The position numbers were made by a program, and so were the translations under genes. From Erwinia aphidicola (lineage in GTDB: Bacteria; Pseudomonadota; Gammaproteobacteria; Enterobacterales; Enterobacteriaceae): a stretch of DNA of 64,000 nucleotides. The notes under the pieces are model-generated. The model did not search any database. It was not told the origin of the DNA and saw only the letters and a list, made by a program, of their open reading frames with translations. Shown here piece after piece: positions 16,101 through 25,957 of the stretch (the first letter of the stretch is position 1; every line of letters begins with the position of its first letter). The DNA lies in assembly GCF_024169515.1 (NCBI RefSeq), contig NZ_JAMKCQ010000001.1, forward strand, positions 1,240,001-1,304,000, given 5' to 3'.

Positions 16101-17483
16101 ATGAAGAACAAATTATTTCTGTTAAGCGCATTAGCATTGAGTGTCGGTGTCAATATGGCCACAGTCCCTGCGGCTGTGGCTGCTCTTCCTGGACAGATTC
16201 AGGGCCAGCAGGTGCCGAGCCTGGCACCAATGCTGGAGAAAGTTCTGCCGGCCGTCGTCAGCGTTCACGTTGAAGGGACAGAAAAAGAGAGCCAGCAGCA
16301 GATCCCCGACCAGCTAAAACGCTTCTTTGGTCAGGATGGAGAGGAAGGTGCCCCCGGTGACGATAAGTCGCAGGAGTTTGAAGGGCTGGCCTCCGGGGTG
16401 ATTATCGATGCCGCCAAAGGCTATGTGCTGACCAACAACCACGTGGTGAATGGCGCAGATAAAATCAGCGTGCAGCTGAGCGATGGTCGCGAATTCACGG
16501 CCAAGCTGGTCGGTCACGATGAGCAGACCGATATCGCACTGCTCCAGTTGATCGATGCGAAGAATCTGACCCAGATAAAAATTGCTGACTCTGACCAGCT
16601 GAAGGTCGGGGACTTTACCGTGGCCATCGGTAACCCGTTTGGCCTGGGACAGACGGCCACCTCGGGGATCGTGTCGGCGCTCGGCCGCAGCGGTCTTAAC
16701 CTTGAGGGGCTGGAAAACTTTATTCAGACCGATGCCGCGATTAACCGCGGTAACTCCGGCGGTGCGCTGGTGAATCTTAACGGTGAGCTGATCGGGCTGA
16801 ATACGGCCATCCTTGCGTCAAGCGGCGGCAATATCGGCATTGGCTTTGCGATTCCAAGCAATATGGCGATGGGTCTGGCCCAGCAGCTGATCCAGTTTGG
16901 TGAAGTGAAACGCGGCCAGCTGGGCATCAAGGGCACTGAGATGACCGCCGATATGGCGAAAGCCTTTAAGGTTGATATCCAGCACGGCGCCTTCGTCAAC
17001 GAGGTGCTGCCGCAGTCGGCGGCCGCGAAAGCGGGGATTAAAGCGGGCGATATCATTACCAGCGTCGACGGTAAAAACGTTGCTAACTTTGCTGAACTGC
17101 GGGTGAAAATCGGCACCACGCCGCCGGGCCAGGAAGTGAAAGTGGGCCTGCTGCGTGACGGTAAACCGGTCACGGTCACCGTTAAGCTGGATAACAGCAG
17201 CCAGACGACCGCCAGTGCCGAACTGATGACCCCAGCGCTGCAAGGGGCCACCCTGAGCGACGGCGCGGCCAAAGATGGCACCAAAGGTGTCAAAGTCGAC
17301 GAGGTGGCGAAAGCGACTCCGGCGGCGCAGTTTGGCCTACAGAAGGATGATGTGATCGTTGGCGTTAACCGCACGCCGGTACAGAATCTGGCAGAGCTGC
17401 GTAAACTGCTGGAGACCAAACCGGATCTGCTGGCGCTGAGCATCATGCGCGGCGATGAGAATATCTATCTGCTGCTGCGTTAA
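16101..17483 (+). CDS. degQ: Periplasmic serine endoprotease DegQ
   Basis: 460 residues from MKNKLFLLSALALS; the open frame extends 59 codons upstream but only this start gives a signal peptide, with cleavage near residue 27-28 (AVAA/LPG). Trypsin-like protease domain with catalytic triad H114, D144 and S219 (GNSGGA), followed by two PDZ domains (about 265-355 and 370-455). HtrA-family protease/chaperone that degrades misfolded periplasmic proteins as oligomeric cages. It is followed by degS 82 bp later with a strong hairpin between them. Confidence 0.96.
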   Translation: MKNKLFLLSALALSVGVNMATVPAAVAALPGQIQGQQVPSLAPMLEKVLPAVVSVHVEGTEKESQQQIPDQLKRFFGQDGEEGAPGDDKSQEFEGLASGVIIDAAKGYVLTNNHVVNGADKISVQLSDGREFTAKLVGHDEQTDIALLQLIDAKNLTQIKIADSDQLKVGDFTVAIGNPFGLGQTATSGIVSALGRSGLNLEGLENFIQTDAAINRGNSGGALVNLNGELIGLNTAILASSGGNIGIGFAIPSNMAMGLAQQLIQFGEVKRGQLGIKGTEMTADMAKAFKVDIQHGAFVNEVLPQSAAAKAGIKAGDIITSVDGKNVANFAELRVKIGTTPPGQEVKVGLLRDGKPVTVTVKLDNSSQTTASAELMTPALQGATLSDGAAKDGTKGVKVDEVAKATPAAQFGLQKDDVIVGVNRTPVQNLAELRKLLETKPDLLALSIMRGDENIYLLLR

Positions 17484-17490
17484 CCCTGCC

Positions 17491-17518
17491 ACGCGGACAC
17501 AGGCTACTGTGTCCGCGT
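17491..17518 (+). other. Perfect 12-bp stem-loop between degQ and degS
   Basis: ACGCGGACACAG and CTGTGTCCGCGT pair without mismatch around a GCTA loop. No T run follows, so it is more likely an mRNA-stabilising or Rho-related structure than a simple terminator. Confidence 0.7.
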
Positions 17519-17565
17519 AACTCATGCTATCCTGCCAGTCGTTTATTCATACACTGCCTAAAACC

Positions 17566-18621
17566 ATGTTTCCTAAACTTTTGCGTTCAGCGATCTTCGG
17601 CCTGATTGTGGCCGCTATCCTTCTGGTAGCCGTGCCGGGCCTGCGGCTGGGCAGCGATCTGCTGTCTACTGCCGACGACAGCGCCGATCTTCAGCCGGTC
17701 AGCTACAACGCGGGGGTAAAACGCGCCGCGCCTGCGGTAGTGTATGTTTACAACCGCAGCGCCAACGGCACCAGCGATGTGCTCGGCTCTGGGGTGATCA
17801 TGGATCCGCGCGGCTATATTCTGACCAACAAGCATGTAATCAACGACGCCAGCCAGATCATCGTCAATCTGCAGGATGGCCGCTACTTTGAAGCGATGCT
17901 GGTCGGTTCTGACTCACTGACCGACCTGGCGGTGCTGAAAATCAATGCGGTGAATTTACCGGTGATCCCGATCAATCCGCAGCGCGTCGCGCACGTTGGC
18001 GACCTGGTGATGGCGATCGGTAATCCGTATAACATCGGGCAAACGGTGACGCAGGGTATCATTGGCGCCACCGGACGGGTTGGCCTCAGCCCTTCCCGCC
18101 ATCAGGATTTCCTGCAGACCGATGCGTCTATTAACCGCGGCAACTCAGGCGGCGCGCTGATTAACTCGCTGGGCGAATTGATGGGCATTAACACCCTCTC
18201 CTTTGATAAAAGCAGCAACGGCGAAACGCCGGAAGGTCTGGGCTTTGCAATTCCTACCAAGCTGGCGACGAAGGTGATGGAGAAACTGATCCGCGACGGG
18301 CGGGTAATACGCGGCTATATCGGCATTACCGGGCGCGAATTCCGCCGCTACAGCGGTCAGACATCAGGTATGGATCATAATCAGGGCATCGTGGTGACTG
18401 AGGTGAAGGCCGGCGGCCCGGCAGATAAAGCCGGTATTCAGGTCAATGATGTGATTACCCGCGTGAATAATGCGGCGGCGGTATCACCGGTAGAAACCAT
18501 GGACCAGGTGGCTGAGATCCGCCCGGGCACGGTGATTAACGTCGATATCACGCGCAACGAGAAGAAGATGACGATGCCGGTCACGGTGCTGGAGTACCCG
18601 GACGAGATCCAGACGCAATAA
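17566..18621 (+). CDS. degS: Site-1 envelope stress protease DegS
   Basis: 351 residues from MFPKLLRSAIFG; a start 14 codons earlier is open but not family-like. One N-terminal transmembrane anchor (about 9-28) places the protease in the periplasm. Triad H90, D120 and S194 (RGNSGGAL), followed by a single PDZ domain (about 250-340) that senses unfolded porin C-termini. Activated DegS makes the first cut in RseA and starts the sigma-E response. Divides its origin with the neighbouring HtrA paralogue degQ. Confidence 0.96.
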   Translation: MFPKLLRSAIFGLIVAAILLVAVPGLRLGSDLLSTADDSADLQPVSYNAGVKRAAPAVVYVYNRSANGTSDVLGSGVIMDPRGYILTNKHVINDASQIIVNLQDGRYFEAMLVGSDSLTDLAVLKINAVNLPVIPINPQRVAHVGDLVMAIGNPYNIGQTVTQGIIGATGRVGLSPSRHQDFLQTDASINRGNSGGALINSLGELMGINTLSFDKSSNGETPEGLGFAIPTKLATKVMEKLIRDGRVIRGYIGITGREFRRYSGQTSGMDHNQGIVVTEVKAGGPADKAGIQVNDVITRVNNAAAVSPVETMDQVAEIRPGTVINVDITRNEKKMTMPVTVLEYPDEIQTQ

Positions 18622-18635
18622 TCCCCTTCATACTT

Positions 18636-18730
18636 GACGCCGCAACTGCGTTGGCTGCATGTATTCACCCCGGTCACTTACAAAAGTAAGCTCCCGGGGA
18701 TTCGTACATTTGCCGCCTTGTTGCGACGCC
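18636..18730. repeat. Imperfect palindromic intergenic repeat, copy A (degS/mdh)
   Basis: The 95-bp element folds on itself: the core CTTAC-AAAA-GTAAG is flanked by CCCCGG/CCGGGG, ATGTA/TACAT and GACGCCGCAAC/GTTGCGACGCC. It shares order and sequence blocks (CTGCGTTGG, GTCAC, AGTA-GCTCCC, TTGCCGCCTTG) with copy B at 56882-56997. It lies between the convergent genes degS and mdh, where it may also end transcription. Confidence 0.8.
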
Positions 18731-18752
18731 AATTATTTTGGGGAAGACTTAA

Positions 18753-19688
18753 TCACTTGATAAAATCTTCACCCAGCACAATATCTTTTTTCAGCGTATC
18801 CAGCATGCCATTCAGCGACTGCTGTTCAAAGGCGCTCAGCTGGCCAATCGGACGGCGCTCAACAATCCCCTTTTTACCCAGCAGCAGCGGCTGCGAGAAG
18901 AAACGCGCGTATTCGCCGTCCCCTTCGACATAAGCACATTCCACCACATCGCTTTCGCCCTGCAGCGCACGTACCAGTGACAGACCAAATTTCGCCGCGG
19001 CCTGCCCCATCGACAGCGTGGCCGATCCGCCACCCGCTTTCGCTTCAACCACTTCGGTACCGGCATTCTGAATGCGTTTAGTGAGGTCAGCAGCTTCCTG
19101 CTCGCTGAAGCTGACGCCTGGGATCTGCGACAGCAGCGGCAGGATCGTCACGCCTGAGTGACCGCCAACCACCGGCACGTTGAGTTCTTCTGGCTGCTTG
19201 CCTTTCAGCGCAGCAACAAAGGTGTTGGAACGGATGATGTCCAGCGTGGTGACGCCGAACAGTTTGTTTTTGTCATAAACACCGGCTTTCTTCAGCACTT
19301 CCGCTGCAATCGCGACGGTAGTGTTAACCGGGTTAGTAATGATACCGATCAGGGCGCCAGGACTGGTTGAGGCGACTTGCTCAATCAGGTTACGCACAAT
19401 ACCGGCGTTGACGTTGAACAGGTCAGAACGGTCCATACCCGGCTTACGCGCCACGCCTGCGGAGATCAGTACCACGTCAGCACCTTTCAGCGCCGGGGTG
19501 GCATCTTCGCCGCTGAAGCCTTCGATTTTCACTGCGGTAGGGATATGGCTTAGGTCGACCGCCACGCCGGGAGTCACTGGGGCGATATCGTACAGAGAGA
19601 GTTCTGAACCTGCCGGAAGCTGGGTTTTCAGCAGGAGGGCTAATGCCTGGCCGATACCACCTGCTGCACCGAGAACTGCAACTTTCAT
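18753..19688 (-). CDS. mdh: Malate dehydrogenase (NAD-dependent)
   Basis: 311 residues (312 in E. coli). N-terminal NAD motif GAAGGIGQA, substrate-binding arginines in [18 protein letters not shown], and the catalytic histidine in VVGGHSGVT. Catalyses reversible oxidation of malate to oxaloacetate in the TCA cycle. Transcribed divergently from argR across a 368-bp gap, as in E. coli, where mdh is repressed by ArcA. The arcB gene for the Arc sensor lies in this window too. Confidence 0.98.
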   Translation of the reverse strand: MKVAVLGAAGGIGQALALLLKTQLPAGSELSLYDIAPVTPGVAVDLSHIPTAVKIEGFSGEDATPALKGADVVLISAGVARKPGMDRSDLFNVNAGIVRNLIEQVASTSPGALIGIITNPVNTTVAIAAEVLKKAGVYDKNKLFGVTTLDIIRSNTFVAALKGKQPEELNVPVVGGHSGVTILPLLSQIPGVSFSEQEAADLTKRIQNAGTEVVEAKAGGGSATLSMGQAAAKFGLSLVRALQGESDVVECAYVEGDGEYARFFSQPLLLGKKGIVERRPIGQLSAFEQQSLNGMLDTLKKDIVLGEDFIK

Positions 19689-19973
19689 CCTAAACTCCTT
19701 ATTATATTAAGCATTTATTGTGCCGTGAAATCCATGTTGCTCTATCCGGATTTGCTGAAACGCGAGTTTAGCTGGCGGTTCAGCACGACAGGATATCATC
19801 GTGATTCGGCGTTACATTACACCGTTAGCGCTAACTGGAACAACCTCATTATTATAACAAATCGTTCACTTCTTGCCCGCTTCAGCAAGCCGTCAGCAAA
19901 TTTTTTTTCCCATTCAAACTCTGTTAAACTGCACGCCCCTGGCGGCTTTAGCCGGCGGCTGCACCATTTCCCA

Positions 19974-20010
19974 TTTGCATAAAAATTCATTTAATTGCAT
20001 AATAATTTAA
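19974..20010. promoter_or_regulatory. Tandem ARG boxes upstream of argR
   Basis: Two adjacent sites, TTTGCATAAAAATTCATT (19974-19991) and TTGCATAATAATTTAA (19995-20010), fit the ArgR operator pattern of an AT-rich inverted repeat and are spaced as a pair. They would mediate autorepression of argR. The rest of the mdh-argR gap (19689-20056) holds divergent promoters and no gene. Confidence 0.8.
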
Positions 20011-20053
20011 TATCCCGCCACGGGCATGGCTTCTATTTTCCTCGAATCGGTAA

Positions 20054-20527
<474 letters not shown>

Positions 20528-20981
20528 AGCATGCCGCTTATAAGACTTATGCATATCGTGGCGTAGGTCTCCTCCGTACAACTTTGTTCTATGCGACGAA
20601 ATCCTCAGGGCCGTCATCATACGGCCCTTTGCTATTCCCCTGATAATTCAGTACTCAGCAGCAGATCTCACTGCCTTTGCTGGTCAATACGCCCGCCATC
20701 ACCCGCTTAAATTTCTTCCAGCAATGTGATCTATCCCTAATAAGCGCACAAATTGTTAATTTCACGCAGCCTGATGTTTTTCCAAGCATTTAACGGGGTG
20801 AGGGTAAAATATAAGCGTTTTTTATAACGGTTGGTTATTAAAAACCCCTTCACATCACAAGAATCCCAACAAAACATTATTAGCATGCTATTAATTTTTT
20901 ACGTTATTAGATCTATACTTGTTTTCGTGATGCAAATCACAGTAATTAAAAAGATAAAAACAGTTGACGAGGAATCAAATC
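20528..20981. other. Intergenic region between argR and the first yhcN-like gene
   Basis: 454 bp with no gene. It holds a hairpin AGGGCCG/CGGCCCT (20607-20627) with a weak T run that probably ends argR, an AT-rich block, a -10-like TATACT at 20914-20919, and the CRP-like site listed separately. Confidence 0.5.
20926..20941. promoter_or_regulatory. CRP-like site before the first yhcN-like gene
   Basis: CGTGATGCAAATCACA has the GTGA-N6-TCAC core of a cAMP-CRP box. It lies just downstream of a possible -10, a position that would suit repression or a site serving another promoter. Confidence 0.45.
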
Positions 20982-21245
20982 ATGAAAGTTACCACTACTA
21001 TTGCTACCTTTGGCCTTCTTTCTGCTCTGTCATTCGGCGCTTTCGCCGCTGAATCTATCAACGCAGAACAGGCTAAAAATCTTCAGCCAATCGGCACTGT
21101 CAGCGTAAGCGGCATTGCGGGTTCACCGATGGATATCCACCAGGCGCTGAACGATAAAGCCGACCAGAAAGGTGCCACCGCTTATCGCGTTATCGAAAAT
21201 AATGTGAATGGCAACTGGCATGCTACTGCCGAGCTGTACAAATAA
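20982..21245 (+). CDS. yhcN: YhcN-family (DUF1471) periplasmic stress protein, copy 1
   Basis: 87 residues from the ATG preceded by GACGAGGAA; six codons upstream are open but unneeded. Signal peptide with cleavage after AFA-A (about residue 22-23), then a small mature domain with the family features VSVSGIAG, the A-AYR block and a C-terminal HATAELYK. The E. coli protein is the same length and is linked to acid and peroxide stress. First of three tandem paralogues. Confidence 0.92.
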   Translation: MKVTTTIATFGLLSALSFGAFAAESINAEQAKNLQPIGTVSVSGIAGSPMDIHQALNDKADQKGATAYRVIENNVNGNWHATAELYK

Positions 21246-21282
21246 GTTCGTATCTGTCTGAGAGTAAAAACAAAAAAAATTA

Positions 21283-21329
21283 CGGTAACCCCAAGAATAA
21301 TAAACGTTTTTTAGCCCTTTCGGTTACCG
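21283..21329 (+). other. Stem-loop between yhcN copies 1 and 2
   Basis: CGGTAACC (21283-21290) can pair with GGTTACCG (21322-21329) around a 31-nt loop. May be a partial attenuator; no T run follows. Confidence 0.4.
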
Positions 21330-21355
21330 CCCAACCCAATTTCTGGAGTCATATC

Positions 21356-21625
21356 ATGAAAACTACCTTCACCATCGCTGCTTTAGGTCTTGCTTCCGTT
21401 CTTTCATTTGGTGCCAGCGCTGCCAGCCTGGTGACTAACGATCAGGTTAATAATCAGAACCTGCAGTCAGTCGGTACCGTCAGCGTGAGCGGCATTAACG
21501 GCACTACCATGGATATTCGTCATCAGCTGTCTGAGAAAGCGGATCAGCAGGGTGCCAGCGCCTACCGTGTGATTGAAGCGCGTAACGACGGCAACTACCA
21601 CGTAACGGCTGAACTGTATAAATAA
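21356..21625 (+). CDS. YhcN-family (DUF1471) periplasmic stress protein, copy 2
   Basis: 89 residues: signal peptide (about 1-22, ending SFGASA) and mature domain with VSVSGINGTTMDIRHQL, GASAYRV and the terminal HVTAELYK. Two residues longer than copy 1 because of an insertion near NDQVNNQN. Clearly paralogous to its neighbours on both sides. Own ribosome binding site CTGGAG. Function is inferred from the family: small secreted proteins involved in stress, biofilm or surface properties. Confidence 0.88.
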   Translation: MKTTFTIAALGLASVLSFGASAASLVTNDQVNNQNLQSVGTVSVSGINGTTMDIRHQLSEKADQQGASAYRVIEARNDGNYHVTAELYK

Positions 21626-21644
21626 CCGTTAACGAACAGACATC

Positions 21645-21661
21645 GGGCGCTGTCAGCGCCC
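21645..21661 (+). other. GC-rich hairpin between yhcN copies 2 and 3
   Basis: GGGCGC-TGTCA-GCGCCC, a 6-bp perfect stem without a T run. Confidence 0.5.
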
Positions 21662-21729
21662 GTCCGTGACATGACCGCGGTCATAAAGTCGAAGCCCGCA
21701 GGTTGTTGGTCACAATGAGGAGATTAAAT

Positions 21730-21993
21730 ATGAAAATCAAAACAACCATCGCTGCATTGAGCCTGTTTTCACTGGTCAGTTTCGGCGCCAGCGCCGCACA
21801 GCTGGTCAATAACCAACAGGCAGAGAATCTGCAATCTGCGGGGACGATTACATTAAGCGGTGTGGCAGGCGTGCCGTCGGATATCCGTCAGCAGGTGTCA
21901 CAGAAAGCGGATAGTGAAGGTGCCAGTGCTTACCGAATTGTTGAAGCGCGCAATCAGGATAACTGGCATGTCACCGCCGAGCTGTATAAGTAA
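21730..21993 (+). CDS. YhcN-family (DUF1471) periplasmic stress protein, copy 3
   Basis: 87 residues from the ATG preceded by ATGAGGAG. Signal peptide ends near FGASAA; mature domain has LSGVAGVPSDIRQQVSQKAD, GASAYRIVEARN and HVTAELYK. Its start MKIKTTIAALS is the most similar of the three to the N-terminus of E. coli YhcN, so which copy is the true orthologue is unclear. Followed by a strong terminator. Confidence 0.88.
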   Translation: MKIKTTIAALSLFSLVSFGASAAQLVNNQQAENLQSAGTITLSGVAGVPSDIRQQVSQKADSEGASAYRIVEARNQDNWHVTAELYK

Positions 21994-22039
21994 TTCCTCG
22001 TCGATGGGCACACCCGTTGCCCGGCAAGACGAACCCTTT

Positions 22040-22067
22040 GGCCCCGTTCGCCGGGGCCCTTTTTTTG
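22040..22067 (+). terminator. Terminator of the yhcN cluster
   Basis: GGCCCCG-TTCGC-CGGGGCC (22040-22058), then CTTTTTTT. It lies just before the convergent yhcO stop. Confidence 0.9.
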
Positions 22068-22072
22068 CCTGA

Positions 22073-22342
22073 CTATTTAACGTTAAAGCGAAACTCGCCA
22101 TCAAGCTCCTCTTCCGCTTCATCAAATAGCAGAATCAGCGCGCCGTAGCGTCGCCTCTGGCCGCTGCCCAAATTGACGAACTCAATCTCCAACGGTAATG
22201 GCATTTGCGGCCCGGTGATAGCATCCCACAGACTGTCCAGATCGGCGATGGTACGATCCGTCAGGGCAAATCGTTCGCTGAACTGCCGGAAGAAATGTGC
22301 CTGATCGACAATCACATCAAAGTCGAAAATCTCTCTTTTCAT
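22073..22342 (-). CDS. yhcO: YhcO, barstar-family protein
   Basis: 89 residues starting MKREIFDFDVI; seven open codons upstream are not family-like. Resembles E. coli YhcO and barstar, the barnase inhibitor: acidic small protein with DLDSLWDAI and the conserved LPLEIEFVNLG. No barnase-type RNase is adjacent, so its partner is unknown. Lies after yhcN as in E. coli, here on the opposite strand. Confidence 0.85.
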   Translation of the reverse strand: MKREIFDFDVIVDQAHFFRQFSERFALTDRTIADLDSLWDAITGPQMPLPLEIEFVNLGSGQRRRYGALILLFDEAEEELDGEFRFNVK

Positions 22343-22393
22343 TCGGTCTGCTCCGCAGGACACACAGCTGGGCGGCGACTGCCGCCCGTTGGG

Positions 22394-23848
22394 TTAAAGT
22401 CCGCCAATATGCAGGGCTTTCACTTCCATATACTCTTCCAGCCCCAGCACCGAGCCTTCACGCCCTAATCCCGACTCTTTTACGCCACCAAACGGCGCAA
22501 GCTCGGTGGACACCGCACACTCGTTAATTCCCACCATGCCGCTTTCCAGCGCGGCTGAGACGCGAAATACGCGCTGCAGGTTTTGCGTATAGAAGTAAGC
22601 TGCCAGGCCAAATTCGGTGTCGTTGGCACGGCGGATCACCTCCTCTTCCTCATCAAAGCGGAAGCACGCCGCCACTGGACCAAAGGTCTCTTCCCGTGAC
22701 AGCTTCATGCTTTCATTCGCTTCGGCAATCACCGTAGGCTGCCAGAAGTTGCCGCCCAGCGCGTGACGCGCTCCCCCGGTAATGACCTTGCCGCCATGAC
22801 TAAGCGCATCATTGACGTGCTCCTCGACTTTTTCCAGCGCCGAAGCCTCAATCAGCGGGCCAACCACGACGCCCTCATCCATGCCATTGCCGACTTTTAG
22901 CTTTTTCACTTCGTCTGCCAGCTGGTTAACGAAGCGGTCGTAGACGCTGTTATGAATATAGAAGCGATTCACACTGACGCAGACCTGCCCGGCGTTGCGG
23001 AATTTGTTGGCGATGGCCCCTTTTACCGCCGCATCTATATCGGCATCCTCAAACACGATATAGGGCGCGTTGCCCCCCAGCTCCATCGAGACTTTTTTCA
23101 TCGTCTCTGACGCATTGCGCATCAGCAGCTTGCCGACCTGGGTGGAACCGGTAAAGGAGATTTTGCGCACCGCTTTACTGGCCATAATCGCGTCGCTGAT
23201 GGCGTGAGTATCGCCCGCGACCGCATTGAGAACGCCGTCCGGTACGCCCGCTTTTTTCGCCAGCGCCAGCAGGGCAAAGGCTGAAAGCGGGGTGTTATTC
23301 GCCGGTTTGATGATGCCGGTGCAGCCCGCCGCTAACGCCGGACCCAGCTTGCGCGTCAGCATCGCCATCGGGAAGTTCCACGGGGTAATTGCCGCCACCA
23401 CACCTATCGGCTCGCGCGTGGCCAGAATACGGCTGCCGGGCTTGGCCGGTGGGATAATCTCACCGTTGGCGCGCTTGGCCTGCTCGGCAAACCACTGAAT
23501 AAAGCTGGCGGCGTACTCCACTTCACCCTCGGCTTCTTTTAACGGCTTGCCCTGTTCGGCGGTCATCAGTTGGCCGAGCCAGGCTTTGTTTTCAATCATC
23601 AGCTGATACCAGCGATGCAGAATCTCGGCCCGCTCTTTGGCCGTTTTTGCCCGCCACGCCGGGAATGCCGCGGCGGCGGCGGCAATCGCCTGTTCCGTTT
23701 CCGCCTTACCCGCTTTAGCCACCGCAGCAACCACTTCCCCCGTCGCCGGGTTGAGCACCTCAAAAGTGCTGGCCGCCTGCTGCCACTTTCCGTTTACCAG
23801 GAAACCGGTCTGAAACAGGTCGTTGTCCTTAAGCGTTGAGATCGTCAT
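22394..23848 (-). CDS. Succinate-semialdehyde dehydrogenase-like (GabD-type) aldehyde dehydrogenase
   Basis: 484 residues. Aldehyde dehydrogenase superfamily with PWNFP, the nucleotide motif FTGSTQVGK, the general-base segment MELGGNAP, and the catalytic cysteine in FRNAGQVCV; ends LGLEEYMEVKALHIGGL, similar to GabD. Overall it looks closest to NADP-dependent GabD, which oxidises succinate semialdehyde to succinate. No gabT, gabP or other GABA gene is adjacent, and E. coli has nothing in this place between yhcO and aaeB, so it appears to be an insertion into the conserved order. Substrate remains uncertain. Confidence 0.85.
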   Translation of the reverse strand: MTISTLKDNDLFQTGFLVNGKWQQAASTFEVLNPATGEVVAAVAKAGKAETEQAIAAAAAAFPAWRAKTAKERAEILHRWYQLMIENKAWLGQLMTAEQGKPLKEAEGEVEYAASFIQWFAEQAKRANGEIIPPAKPGSRILATREPIGVVAAITPWNFPMAMLTRKLGPALAAGCTGIIKPANNTPLSAFALLALAKKAGVPDGVLNAVAGDTHAISDAIMASKAVRKISFTGSTQVGKLLMRNASETMKKVSMELGGNAPYIVFEDADIDAAVKGAIANKFRNAGQVCVSVNRFYIHNSVYDRFVNQLADEVKKLKVGNGMDEGVVVGPLIEASALEKVEEHVNDALSHGGKVITGGARHALGGNFWQPTVIAEANESMKLSREETFGPVAACFRFDEEEEVIRRANDTEFGLAAYFYTQNLQRVFRVSAALESGMVGINECAVSTELAPFGGVKESGLGREGSVLGLEEYMEVKALHIGGL

Positions 23849-23956
23849 GATTTTCTCCAGATGTGTTTACCCTTCAGCTGGATTAAGTATAGATGGCAAA
23901 ACCGCGAGGTTTTGTGACAAAAGGGCATCATCGGGGGGATTATGGCCGGGAAAAAT

Positions 23957-23978
23957 GCTGACGGCAGGCGCCGTCAGC
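23957..23978 (-). terminator. Terminator of the aaeXAB operon
   Basis: GCTGACGGC and GCCGTCAGC form a 9-bp perfect stem; on the minus strand it is followed by ATTTTT. Confidence 0.85.
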
Positions 23979-23985
23979 GGCAAGA

Positions 23986-25944
23986 TCAAATCTCGATCAG
24001 GGTATTCTGATATTTCTTCAGAATGCCAGCCAGCAGCGCAACGGGCTCGGTCACGCTTTGTGGCGCCTGATACTGCTCCAGCTTTTGCTGATAAATGTCG
24101 AACTCCGCCAGCAGGCGCTCAAAGTAGTGGCGCCGCTTGCCATCACTGCTGGCGGAGATCACCCGGTCGGCGGTGTGGCGCAGCTGCTTGTGGTAAGCCG
24201 ACAGATCGGCATTGACGGGAACGTCAGCGGCGCGCAGCCGCTGATGGCCGATAATCAGCGTCAGCGCCAGACGGAACTTGTTCACATCGCCGGGGAAGAT
24301 ATTCAGCAGCATAAATAGCTGCTGGTACAGCGCGGGCAGATGGTTCTCGCGGCGGCGCGCCGTATTGGTCGTCATCGCCGAAACCGCCGCATACATAAAG
24401 CGATTAAGCAGCGTGCGGCCAACCCGGGCTTTCGACGTATCGCGGATCAGCAGGATCACCAGCAGTGCAACAAAGCAGCCGATCGCCTGGCCCAGCGCCC
24501 CGTCGAGAAACACGCTGATGTTGAACTTCATCGGGTTATCCAGCGTCAGGATGTTGATGGTGCCCACCAGCCCGCCGAGCGTACCGATCTGGCGGCGCTG
24601 GATCAGAATGCCGCAGATAAAGGCCATGATCCCCAGCGCAATACAGAGCAGCAGCATGCTCTGCTGGGTGTTCGGCATGATCACCATGTAGTACAGCCCG
24701 CCAACCGGAATGGCGACGATCATGCCGTACAGGAAGTCTTTCGCCACCATCAGCGGGTTTGGCATGCGCATTGCCAGCGCGGTAATCACCGCCAGCATCA
24801 CCATCGCACCGCTGCCGGAAGTCCAGCCGGTCCACAGCCAGAACAGCGAACCGACGGCGGTGGCAACAAAGGTGCGCACGCCGTTAACCAGCGCGTGACG
24901 GGTTTCTGCCGAACGCATTTTTACCACCGGTTCGGTATTTAATACCTCTTCTTCCATCCGGCTGATGCTGCTGTTGGTGTGAATGCCCTTCATTAACAGC
25001 AGATAGCGGCTGGCAGCGCCAACCCAGTTACGGATGGTTTCCGGGGTATTTTTACTGCCGCTAAGGGTGATGACCCGGCGCATAATCTTCATGCGCTTGT
25101 GGATATCGCTGATATTTTCCACCGGTTTTTCAAAGAAAAGGTGGAACTGCGGCGGGACATACTCCTGACGCGTGTTCTGGATCAGGAAGGTTTCACAAGC
25201 CTGGGTGATCAGCGTCAGTGAGAGGGAGTGGAGCACCTTGAGACGGCGATCGACCTTCTGCCAGCGCCCGGACTCCATCATCAGATGCGTTCTCATGCCG
25301 TTCAGCGCGGTGGTACGGCGCACCAGCCCGGCCCAGCACTTATCGACCTCTTCTTTATCGCCATGCGAAACGCACAGCTGCATCAGACGATAGTGCTCCA
25401 CCAGCAGCGCATCGATTTCACGGTCGATATCCAGCTTGATGGAGCGTGGGGAGAACAGCAAGTCGGCGAGGATGGCACAGACAATACCGATTACGATTTC
25501 GCTACAGCGCTCAACCGCAAACTGCGGAGCCAGCAGCAGGGAGCCGTTAGCGTCAACGCTGACCACAATAATCAGCGCGGTATAGCCCGCCAGTCCCAGC
25601 GCGTAGGAGTTCTCGACCTTGATCAGCGAGGAGAGCCAGACGCAGACGCCAGCCCAGATGCAGCACAGCAGCAGCATGACGACCGGCGCACGAATGGTGG
25701 TGATCATGATGGCCAGCGCGGCGATACAGCCGATAAAGGTGCCGATAATACGCAGCATGCCGCGATGACGCAGCGCGCCGGAGAACGGATCGCCCCCGGC
25801 AGCAAACCCGGTGCCGCCCGCGACAATTGCCGCAGTCATCACCGACCAGCGCGGCGTTTCGAGATTAAATTCAAAGCCGACACACAGCGCCAGAAGGATG
25901 GCAAAGGTCAGTTTGATCGGATAGCGCAGACGATACCACTGCAT
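23986..25944 (-). CDS. aaeB: Aromatic carboxylic acid efflux pump subunit AaeB
   Basis: 652 residues from the ATG at complement 25942-25944, preceded by GCGAGG; a TTG seven codons earlier is open but overlaps aaeA. Two blocks of membrane segments (about 15-170 and 370-530) are separated by cytoplasmic regions, the layout of the ArAE/FUSC exporter family. Contains [16 protein letters not shown] [12 protein letters not shown] and LLFSPRS. With AaeA it exports p-hydroxybenzoate and related aromatic acids, a relief valve in E. coli. Thirteen base pairs after aaeA. Confidence 0.95.
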   Translation of the reverse strand: MQWYRLRYPIKLTFAILLALCVGFEFNLETPRWSVMTAAIVAGGTGFAAGGDPFSGALRHRGMLRIIGTFIGCIAALAIMITTIRAPVVMLLLCCIWAGVCVWLSSLIKVENSYALGLAGYTALIIVVSVDANGSLLLAPQFAVERCSEIVIGIVCAILADLLFSPRSIKLDIDREIDALLVEHYRLMQLCVSHGDKEEVDKCWAGLVRRTTALNGMRTHLMMESGRWQKVDRRLKVLHSLSLTLITQACETFLIQNTRQEYVPPQFHLFFEKPVENISDIHKRMKIMRRVITLSGSKNTPETIRNWVGAASRYLLLMKGIHTNSSISRMEEEVLNTEPVVKMRSAETRHALVNGVRTFVATAVGSLFWLWTGWTSGSGAMVMLAVITALAMRMPNPLMVAKDFLYGMIVAIPVGGLYYMVIMPNTQQSMLLLCIALGIMAFICGILIQRRQIGTLGGLVGTINILTLDNPMKFNISVFLDGALGQAIGCFVALLVILLIRDTSKARVGRTLLNRFMYAAVSAMTTNTARRRENHLPALYQQLFMLLNIFPGDVNKFRLALTLIIGHQRLRAADVPVNADLSAYHKQLRHTADRVISASSDGKRRHYFERLLAEFDIYQQKLEQYQAPQSVTEPVALLAGILKKYQNTLIEI

Positions 25945-25957
25945 GATAGGCCTCGCC

